The position numbers and the translations under genes are program-made. From the NCBI GenBank assembly GCA_017526725.1, contig JAFXRA010000277.1:1-9699 (forward strand): a stretch of DNA of 9,699 nt, given 5' to 3'. The notes beneath the pieces are model-generated. The model saw nothing but the letters and a program-made list of their open reading frames with translations, was not told the DNA's origin and did not search any database. Shown here piece after piece: positions 1-5,982 of this stretch. The DNA is from Candidatus Rifleibacteriota bacterium (GTDB lineage: Bacteria; Riflebacteria; Ozemobacteria; Ozemobacterales; Ozemobacteraceae). Positions within the stretch are counted from its first letter, which is position 1; each line of letters begins with the position of its first letter.

Positions 1-2
1 AA

Positions 3-146
3 AATGGTGTAGCAGCAACAACCGTAAAATGGGATGATGATTCCAGCAGTGAAGACCCAGATCCTCCTGTTCCAGCAATAATCACTGCAACATATAAAGG
101 GGCTGTTACTACTATTCAGATAGTTTTGATTTCTGAGGCTTTCTAA
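3..146 (+). CDS. C-terminal end of an Ig-like/beta-rich surface protein (5' partial)
   Basis: An open frame enters from the left edge and ends at a TAA at 144-146, giving 47 residues. It reads NGVAATTVKWDDD, an acidic Ser/Asp/Pro stretch, then alternating hydrophobic residues (AIITATYKG, TTIQIVLI). This resembles the last strands of a bacterial Ig-like domain, and it resembles the strand pair before the first TIG domain of the lipoprotein at 7917-9575. The stop lies one base before the secretin start, and the secretin's ribosome binding site lies inside this gene, so the two are very probably translationally coupled. The rest of the protein is outside the window, so the domain call is tentative and no function can be given. 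Confidence 0.6.
   Translation, partial: NGVAATTVKWDDDSSSEDPDPPVPAIITATYKGAVTTIQIVLISEAF
135..138 (+). promoter_or_regulatory. Ribosome binding site for the secretin, inside the upstream gene
   Basis: GAGG ends 9 bases before the ATG at 148. It sits within the last codons of the preceding gene, whose stop is at 144-146. This supports ATG 148 as the start and implies translational coupling of the two genes. Confidence 0.65.
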
Positions 147-147
147 A

Positions 148-1857
148 ATGAAAAATAAGTATTTAAAGACATTACCTATAGCATTACTATTGCTTTCTCC
201 CCTGCCCTCTTTCGCAGAAGGGGAAAAAATCAAAGAACAGCCTTGGATGAGTGAATCCTACGATGATTTTGATGAAAAGCTTACTCAGCATGCTGATTTG
301 CATATTACAAGAAACGGAAGAACCTATCTAATAGACTTGCTTTATAGCCGTTCTGACGATGTTTTGACTAACTTAAAAGAAATATTTGAATCAGATTTAT
401 CATCAGGAAATATAACATTAAGTCACAATTCTGCCACCAATTCAATATTGGCAAGATTTGCGGAAGACCCCGACCAAAGCCTCATCGATGAACTTTGCGA
501 CGTAATCTACAGTGTTGACCGAAAAACAGGTCAGGTATTAATAGACGTTCTTGTAGTTGAATTAAATCTTAATGACAGAGATATTTTTGACATTGAATAC
601 AAAGAACTTTTCAGCAATGTTGCAGGAACAACAAATTCACTAGTAAACGTAGCTGTAGACCATGGAAACATTAATTCAAATGACCCATCATCTACTACTA
701 TCGGTTTTAAGGCACTTATTACTTCTGGCGCAAAGATGAAAGCCTTTGTCAATGCTTATCAACAAAAAGGGAAAGCAGCTGTTGTAAGTTCGCCCCATAT
801 AGTCACCGCTAACCATCGTGAAGCTATTTTTAAAACTGGTGAAAAAGTTCCATTAATAGAATCAACAAGACCCTCTACTAACGGCCCTATCAATTCTTAT
901 AAAGTTGAAGATGTCGGTTTGCAGTTAAAGGTTACACCCCATATTAACAGATCTGGCGATATTGATATGGAAGTCTTTCAGACTATTGACTCTATTACAG
1001 ATTATGATGAAAAGAATTATACCGCCCGAATTTCCAATAGAGAAGCCACCACTAACCTTACTCTAAAAAATGGCGAAACTATGGTTTTAGGTGGTTTTAT
1101 CGAAGAACACAACAATGTTAATGAAAACCGAGTTCCTATTCTTAGCAACTTACCACTAATAGGAAAAGCTTTTAGGTCTACTTCCAAAAGTAAAACCAAA
1201 ACAGAACTTATGGTTTTTATTACACCAAAGATAATTAGAACTCCTGAAGAAGGAAAAGCTTCAACAAGAAAAATGATTGCCAGAACTTCTAACCCTCATA
1301 AGAATATGGTTAATAAATACTTAGAGCTTAGAAAAATGGAATTATCACCTCTTGATTCAAATCAGGAAATTATACTTGATAGACGTTCAAAGGGTTGGGA
1401 ATATACTTTAGACAAAAAGATTGTAGATGAAATAGTTTGGCGTGTTCCTGATAATCTTGATGTTTCAGATTTAGAATTTGAAAAAAAAGGCGATGCGCCT
1501 TTCGGTTTTGGGAACTCTCGTTCTATTTTCCCTGCACCGGTAAGAACTTATCTTAAACCAAGCGACGGTGTTATATTTAAACGCAGTATTTTCTTGGCTG
1601 AAAATTCCGATTACAAATCGTTCATAATTAAAGTTGCTTCTGACAATGCAGCTTCTGTTTATATAAACAAAAAGCTTGTTGATTTTGATACTATGATGAA
1701 AATGGCAGAAGGTCATGAGTTTACTTATTGGAATAGAGAAGTTGAGATTCCTGCTGATTGCATTAATAAAGGCGAAAACGAACTGGTAGTATTACTTGGC
1801 AACGACAAAGACTCTGCTGACGCTTATTTCGACATCATGATCATCGGGAATAAGTGA
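148..1857 (+). CDS. Short secretin (GspD/PulD-type) with C-terminal jelly-roll domain
   Basis: Secretins form the gated outer-membrane ring of type II/III secretion and type IV pilus systems. Residues 1-23 are a Sec signal peptide (cleavage near SFA-EG). Residues ~58-125 form one N-domain-like segment. Residues ~128-365 are the secretin core, with recognisable landmarks: VVSSPHIVTANHREAIFKTG, EDVGLQLKVTPHIN, NLTLKNGETMVLGGFIE, RVPILSNLPLIGKAFRS and TELMVFITPKII. Typical GspD is ~650-700 aa with N0-N3 domains; most N-domains are absent here. No AMIN domain is seen, which argues against PilQ. After a charged linker, residues ~410-567 resemble a galactose-binding-like jelly roll found in extracellular bacterial proteins: GWEY, APFGFG, VRTYL, ASVYINKKLV, YW and KGENELVVLLGN. 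This fusion is unusual. The gene is coupled to the upstream Ig-like gene, and a paralog-family gene follows after 42 bases. The secretin call is firm; the substrate and system type are unknown. Confidence 0.9.
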   Translation: MKNKYLKTLPIALLLLSPLPSFAEGEKIKEQPWMSESYDDFDEKLTQHADLHITRNGRTYLIDLLYSRSDDVLTNLKEIFESDLSSGNITLSHNSATNSILARFAEDPDQSLIDELCDVIYSVDRKTGQVLIDVLVVELNLNDRDIFDIEYKELFSNVAGTTNSLVNVAVDHGNINSNDPSSTTIGFKALITSGAKMKAFVNAYQQKGKAAVVSSPHIVTANHREAIFKTGEKVPLIESTRPSTNGPINSYKVEDVGLQLKVTPHINRSGDIDMEVFQTIDSITDYDEKNYTARISNREATTNLTLKNGETMVLGGFIEEHNNVNENRVPILSNLPLIGKAFRSTSKSKTKTELMVFITPKIIRTPEEGKASTRKMIARTSNPHKNMVNKYLELRKMELSPLDSNQEIILDRRSKGWEYTLDKKIVDEIVWRVPDNLDVSDLEFEKKGDAPFGFGNSRSIFPAPVRTYLKPSDGVIFKRSIFLAENSDYKSFIIKVASDNAASVYINKKLVDFDTMMKMAEGHEFTYWNREVEIPADCINKGENELVVLLGNDKDSADAYFDIMIIGNK

Positions 1858-1865
1858 TTAGTGGT

Positions 1866-1889
1866 AAAGGATTGAGGATTAATAGAGGA
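1866..1889 (+). promoter_or_regulatory. Cluster of three Shine-Dalgarno-like motifs before the 1900 gene
   Basis: AAAGGA (1866-1871), GAGGA (1874-1878) and AGAGGA (1884-1889) occur in tandem in the 42-base gap after the secretin. Only the last is near normal spacing, 10 bases before the ATG at 1900, and it supports that start. No terminator is seen in the gap, so read-through from the secretin gene is likely. Confidence 0.45.
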
Positions 1890-1899
1890 TATAAAAAAA

Positions 1900-3636
1900 A
1901 TGGTAAATAGAATTAAAATATTATTATTGCTATTCATAACAATTTTCTTCTTTTTTTCTTCCATCTACGCTGACAACATTAATAATAATCAACTTTATAA
2001 ATCCTACGATCCTATCGAAATAACAATAGGTTCTGGCAAAGATATTAAGCAATATTTACTGATGAATAACGGCTTAGACCCCTATAGATGGTATTACGCA
2101 TCTTTAAAGCCACAAATCATTGAATTTGGCACCCCATTAAAACCTGATTTAACTTTAATAAAATTTCAAAGAGTCAATAAGACCAAAAAAGATAAACTGG
2201 ATGAAGGCGCTCTATTCCACTGTTCCTTTGACATTGGAGCAGATGAAGCAGTGTTAAAGAAAATAAGGAATTATCTTCCAAAAGAAATAGATAAAAACAA
2301 AGCCAAATTGAGCATTATTCCACTTGAAGGAATAGAACTGACTTTCTTAAAATCAGATAGAAAGAGCGAGATATGTGTAATAGCATCAAATACGAGTAAT
2401 TTATTGCCTATAGATGGTTCAAAAGTATATTTTGACACAATTTTAGACAAAAGTTCATCTGTAATGCTTGAAACTTTGCTTAAAACAAATGTTGGTGCTC
2501 AATATTCCATAAAATACCATTATTCAATCTTTAAAGAACCAAAAGTAAAAACTTTTAATGCTAGAATAGAGAAAAACAAGGCTTTTATTACTCCAGAAAA
2601 AGAAGAAAAACTCGATTCTAAAATTTCTACTTACCTGAAAAACAAAGGAAACAACCCAAAATTTATACAGTTAATAAAAACTGAAGCCAATAAAACATCT
2701 CAAACGAGCAGTAACACCTCTTTTTCAAACAGCAATAAAGAAATTGACCTGAAAAATATAGGACACAAAAACAAGGCAAAAGCTTCACGGATAACGAATC
2801 AGAGTTTTAGTGATTACCAGAAAAAAATTAATCTTACATACAGATATAGAGAAGACAAAATTTCTACTGGATTTGGTTTTATTTCTCTTAAAAAATATGG
2901 TGAAAAGGTTATCCAAGAAAACATAATTCAGGATACTTCCTACCTAGACTGGGATTACTCTTATATTGTTCTGCCGACCATAAACGAAAAAGTGGCTTAT
3001 GATATTAAAACAATAAATATGTCTGTTGAATTGATGTTCAAGAATAAAACTCTTGAACCTAGGAATTACACATGGAATAAAGAAAAAGGCTGGAGAGATT
3101 CAGAAAACAAACCAGCAAAGATCGAAAAATTTGAATTGGATTCTGTATATGCAGAATCTGGTTCTGACCCTTTAAAACATTCTACTTTCAGAGTAAGAAG
3201 CAAAATAGAGTTTAATAACGATTACCCTCTGAATACAGAAGTCATAATGCCTGTTACTAATGGTGAAATACCAATTACTACTCCCTTTGCTTTTTGTGAA
3301 GTAGTAACATTTGATTTTAATAACCTTTTCTGGGATGCATTAGAAACAGACAAAACAAGGCTCGTTACAATAGAAATCAATATGAAAGATGGGAGCAGAA
3401 GAATAAAAAGATTGATTCAGCCTCAAAAGATAAGTGGCACAAAAGCCATAGAAATTCCTAGTTTCTTGTATGTTTTAACAGCAACAGATTCATTCAGCAA
3501 AGGCAAACTTAAGGCAAACATTTACTTTAGAACTGCCGACGGGAAAAAAATACCATGGGAATATAACGATATGGTTCTGAATAAATATCTTGATTCACCT
3601 TATTTCATGTTCTTCGACGAAGATTGGAAGAAATAG
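1900..3636 (+). CDS. Secreted protein of unrecognised family, divergent paralog of the 3765 gene
   Basis: I do not recognise a named family. Residues 1-24 are a strongly hydrophobic Sec signal peptide with probable cleavage at IYA-DN. The mature protein looks beta-rich. It aligns by eye along most of its length with the product of 3765-5642. Shared blocks are WYY (64-66 here, 56-58 there) followed by KP; a G-L-(H/Q)-C strand with C108 matching C95; the segment around KLSIIPLEGIELTFL; an Arg/Lys-rich patch near YRYRE; W(N/T)K(E/K)(K/D)GW near 392-398; and GEIPITTP (455-462) matching GDVPISTP (482-489). Residues ~262-300 are a Ser/Thr/Asn/Lys-rich linker, where the paralog instead has a region with a likely helical segment. 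The gene is 42 bases after the secretin with no visible terminator, so it may belong to that operon. It could be a surface component or a secretin substrate; that is inference. Confidence 0.75.
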   Translation: MVNRIKILLLLFITIFFFFSSIYADNINNNQLYKSYDPIEITIGSGKDIKQYLLMNNGLDPYRWYYASLKPQIIEFGTPLKPDLTLIKFQRVNKTKKDKLDEGALFHCSFDIGADEAVLKKIRNYLPKEIDKNKAKLSIIPLEGIELTFLKSDRKSEICVIASNTSNLLPIDGSKVYFDTILDKSSSVMLETLLKTNVGAQYSIKYHYSIFKEPKVKTFNARIEKNKAFITPEKEEKLDSKISTYLKNKGNNPKFIQLIKTEANKTSQTSSNTSFSNSNKEIDLKNIGHKNKAKASRITNQSFSDYQKKINLTYRYREDKISTGFGFISLKKYGEKVIQENIIQDTSYLDWDYSYIVLPTINEKVAYDIKTINMSVELMFKNKTLEPRNYTWNKEKGWRDSENKPAKIEKFELDSVYAESGSDPLKHSTFRVRSKIEFNNDYPLNTEVIMPVTNGEIPITTPFAFCEVVTFDFNNLFWDALETDKTRLVTIEINMKDGSRRIKRLIQPQKISGTKAIEIPSFLYVLTATDSFSKGKLKANIYFRTADGKKIPWEYNDMVLNKYLDSPYFMFFDEDWKK

Positions 3637-3668
3637 GAGATAAGGAGTTGTCGTTAACAATAAATATA

Positions 3669-3698
3669 TTGACTAAAAAAATAAATAAATGATATAGG
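3669..3698 (+). promoter_or_regulatory. Sigma-70-like promoter for the 3765 gene
   Basis: TTGACT (3669-3674) is followed after 18 bases by TATAGG (3693-3698), within the 128-base gap upstream of the 3765 gene. The -35 matches consensus at 5 of 6 bases and the -10 at 4 of 6. The implied transcript start is ~55-60 bases before the ATG. A strong ribosome binding site, GGGAG (3751-3755), follows an A-tract and lies 9 bases before ATG 3765. In an AT-rich region chance matches are common, so this is a moderate call. Confidence 0.45.
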
Positions 3699-3764
3699 TC
3701 AAAAATAATCTTGGTTTAAACAGGTTCTACTGTTTATATAGAAAAAAAAAGGGAGTTTAGAGAA

Positions 3765-5642
3765 ATGAGAAAACTTTTTTCAGTTGCAGCATTTATGCTG
3801 TTTATGCAGTCAACTATGTTGATGGCAGCTTCTGGTTTAGCTTCTTATAATAGAACAGACGTTCAATTTAAGTATAATAAAACAGAAGAAAATGTTACCT
3901 GCGTTCAAGACGCTACCGATGAAAAACAATGGTATTATGTTTCCAACAAGCCAAGGCTTGCCCAAAGTAAGAACGGCGACCCGATGATGATGTTAGTTGC
4001 ATGGCAAAAAGGCGGAGACTTTAAGACTAATGGCGGTATTTTGCAGTGTGGCATAAACCTTTCTCTACCTGCTGGTGCTGTTCCTGAATTAAAAAAAGAA
4101 TTAGCAAAAACCATTAAAGTTCCTGAAAAGAGTATTAAACTTGCTCCGCTAGACATGAAAAATGCTAAGATTATGGTTTATGCTCCTGGTGGAAAACTCT
4201 TAGCAGATGACGTAACTGCTCCAGATATTGGTCCAAGCTTTGCTAACGAATGTGTTCCGATACAGATGAACCTTAATGAACTCGGCGTTCCTACTGCAGA
4301 AGCCCTGATTAAAGGGAACGGAGGAATTCAGGTTATATATGTTTTCGACTATGATGCCTTGAGTCCAGAATATTCTGTAAAAGTTACTGGTGACTATGAC
4401 AAAGCTTTTGAACATTTCAGCCATGACTCAAAAACTAGTGTTTCAGCAAAAAAATGGTTCATCGGTGGTAGCGCTGATGTAAGTGTTAGTACCGTTAGAG
4501 AAGAACTCACTCAAAAAGGCGTTTTAAAGGTTGAATCTATAGGTGGAGAAAAGCTTACTGACGAACAAATCGATAAACTTACTCAGCCAGTCATAGAAAA
4601 ACTTATGAATGGTATTTACGAAATAGAAACACCAAAAGAAGTCACTCCTGCAAAAGCTGGTGATCCTAAGGCTGTTTCTGGTGCTATAGTTAATGTTAGC
4701 TCTAGCATGGCTTTCAAGAGCGTTAAAACCAGAAAGACCGGTCATTTTGTTTACGATTTCAGAAAACGTTACATAGAAACAAGAAAAACTACTGTTGGTG
4801 GACTTATTAATCTTGCTGACTTTACAGAAGCTCAAAAACAAGCAGCAGTTCAGATTGTAGACCCAACAACATGGAAGAAAGCTTTCTATAGCTTACCAAC
4901 AATTAGTAAAGCTTTAAATGGCATCGATGAAATGACTGTTACAATTAACTTCCTTTATAAAGGGAAACAGGCAGAAGGTACCGAACAGCATCTCGCAAAA
5001 TGGACTAAAAAAGATGGCTGGGTAGATGCTAAAAAAGAAGAATGTATCGGCATGGAATTCCCTCTGAAATACTTCTATGACAAGTATGGAAAAAGCAGCA
5101 AAGATTTCACAAAAGATATAACATATAAGCAGACTTTTGAAGTAAATTATATGGAAGGCAACAATACAAAAGTTAAGAAGTTTGAAACTGTTGTTCCTGC
5201 TTATACTGGTGATGTTCCTATAAGTACTCCAATGGTAGGCGTAACTTATATCGAATTCGAAGCTGACGAAGACAACCTTACATGGGATAAGGCCACTTAT
5301 GATGGCGGTGAATTTGATGGTTTGAAGTCCAATCTCACTAAGATTGGTATCAAAATGGAATCTAAGAACCCAAGCAATAAAGGCACCGCTACATTAACAA
5401 GCAAAAACACTTCTGCATGCTTCTGGTTCGACAATTTATTAGATAAGAAGACTGGCAAATATGAAGTTCCTCAAGTTTCAGCAACTTACACATTCTATAA
5501 CACTAAGCTTGCTAAATCTATGAACACAAAAGACCAGAAAACAATAGTTGTCAATAATGAAGATGCACTTGGTGAAGGCCCAAGCATCACCTTCATGGAT
5601 GGTGACTATATGCCGGTAGAAAAACCTGCTGATTATAAGTAA
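3765..5642 (+). CDS. Secreted beta-rich protein of unrecognised family, likely well expressed
   Basis: No named family recognised. Residues 1-21 are a Sec signal peptide (MRKLF, hydrophobic core, cleavage near LMA-AS). The mature protein is rich in short beta-type segments. Its N-terminal part has the order QWYYVSNKPRLA, MMMLVAWQ, GGILQCGINLSLP, SIKLAPLD, then IQVIYVFDYDALSPEYSVKVTGDYDKAFEHF. Residues ~225-290 include a likely helical segment (EQIDKLTQPVIEKLMNGI). The C-terminal half has TVTINFLY, KKDGW, and GDVPISTP at 482-489. It is a divergent paralog of the 1900 gene. The five cysteines after the signal peptide (46, 95, 163, 427, 552) could allow disulfides. The promoter-like sequence, strong ribosome binding site, strong terminator and fairly regular codon use suggest a well-expressed single-gene unit. 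It may be an abundant surface or periplasmic protein, or cargo of the nearby secretin; both are inference. Confidence 0.78.
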   Translation: MRKLFSVAAFMLFMQSTMLMAASGLASYNRTDVQFKYNKTEENVTCVQDATDEKQWYYVSNKPRLAQSKNGDPMMMLVAWQKGGDFKTNGGILQCGINLSLPAGAVPELKKELAKTIKVPEKSIKLAPLDMKNAKIMVYAPGGKLLADDVTAPDIGPSFANECVPIQMNLNELGVPTAEALIKGNGGIQVIYVFDYDALSPEYSVKVTGDYDKAFEHFSHDSKTSVSAKKWFIGGSADVSVSTVREELTQKGVLKVESIGGEKLTDEQIDKLTQPVIEKLMNGIYEIETPKEVTPAKAGDPKAVSGAIVNVSSSMAFKSVKTRKTGHFVYDFRKRYIETRKTTVGGLINLADFTEAQKQAAVQIVDPTTWKKAFYSLPTISKALNGIDEMTVTINFLYKGKQAEGTEQHLAKWTKKDGWVDAKKEECIGMEFPLKYFYDKYGKSSKDFTKDITYKQTFEVNYMEGNNTKVKKFETVVPAYTGDVPISTPMVGVTYIEFEADEDNLTWDKATYDGGEFDGLKSNLTKIGIKMESKNPSNKGTATLTSKNTSACFWFDNLLDKKTGKYEVPQVSATYTFYNTKLAKSMNTKDQKTIVVNNEDALGEGPSITFMDGDYMPVEKPADYK

Positions 5643-5653
5643 GTTTTGATTAT

Positions 5654-5689
5654 AAAAAAGCCTCTTAGCACTAGCTAAGAGGCTTTTTT
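5654..5689 (+). terminator. Strong, symmetrical (bidirectional) rho-independent terminator
   Basis: The 10-bp perfect G+C-containing stem GCCTCTTAGC / GCTAAGAGGC (5660-5669 with 5674-5683) encloses an ACTA loop. It is flanked by A6 (5654-5659) and T6 (5684-5689), which extend the pairing to 16 bp. It begins 12 bases after the stop of the 3765 gene. Because A- and T-tracts lie on both sides it should work on either strand, although no minus-strand gene is seen downstream. Confidence 0.92.
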
Positions 5690-5695
5690 GTAATA

Positions 5696-5875
5696 GAGGT
5701 TGTCCGAAAACTAATTTTTAAGTCTTAATTAGATTGTTCTAAATGCCTACACATTTGTCATAAAAAGTATAGCGTATGGGCTTTAGCTCTGAAAGCTATA
5801 CGGTTATGACAATGGGTAGGCTACAAATAAATAAAGACTGATTATTCATCAAATTTCTAGTTTTCGGCCAAACTC
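5696..5875. mobile_element. MITE-like fold-back element, 180 bp, with 18-bp inverted termini
   Basis: Left terminus GAGGTTGTCCGAAAACTA (5696-5713) and the reverse complement of 5858-5875 match at 16 of 18 positions, including a perfect inner 10 bp (CCGAAAACTA / TAGTTTTCGG). Directly outside both ends is the same hexamer GTAATA (5690-5695 and 5876-5881), as expected for a target-site duplication. Inside, the arms continue to mirror each other imperfectly: AGTCTT (5721-5726) with AAGACT (5834-5839), then a nested hairpin at 5745-5821. It has no coding capacity, so it would need a transposase in trans. The ends look like those of DDE-transposase insertion sequences, but I cannot assign a family. 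A structured RNA is the main alternative; the flanking repeat argues for a mobile element. Confidence 0.75.
5745..5821. repeat. Nested long hairpin at the centre of the fold-back element
   Basis: Four pairing blocks nest in order: GCCTAC (5745-5750) with GTAGGC (5816-5821); CAT (5752-5754) with ATG (5812-5814); TGTCATAA (5756-5763) with TTATGACA (5804-5811); and GTATAGC (5767-5773) with GCTATAC (5795-5801). The tip may instead close as GCTTT (5780-5784) with AAAGC (5792-5796). If transcribed, it would give a ~77-nt stable stem-loop. No known riboswitch or small-RNA consensus was recognised. Confidence 0.8.
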
Positions 5876-5982
5876 GTAATAGACACTTATTATAGAGGTT
5901 TGTTGCTTATGTCGATATTGATAAACTCATGCTAAATATGTTAGATTTTTTTAGAGAAACAAAAGCTGGAAATAATATTTTT

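Noticed and set aside
148..1857. Assignment of the secretin as PilQ or a phage pIV-type protein
   Set aside because: No AMIN domains and no pilus genes are present, and there are no phage genes around it. Only the general secretin core is supported.
4524..4841. Open frames on the minus strand inside the large genes (the longest is 105 codons)
   Set aside because: They lie fully within well-supported + strand genes, show no domain-like sequence, and have no convincing start signals.
5745..5821. Integron attC-like recombination site (GCCTAC ... GTAGGC hairpin)
   Set aside because: The ends lack the RYYYAAC and GTTRRRY core sites, no integrase or cassette array is present, and the larger flanking inverted termini with a direct repeat explain it better.
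5892..5900. Second copy of ATAGAGGTT (also at 5693-5701), possibly an alternative element boundary
   Set aside because: The similarity fades after nine bases and has no inverted partner. The GTAATA repeat fits the inverted termini exactly.
5909..5935. Nine-codon upstream ORF (MSILINSC) with AGAGG before it, ahead of the ankyrin gene
   Set aside because: It is too short and lacks leader-peptide features such as repeated regulatory codons or an attenuator. Such frames arise by chance in AT-rich DNA.
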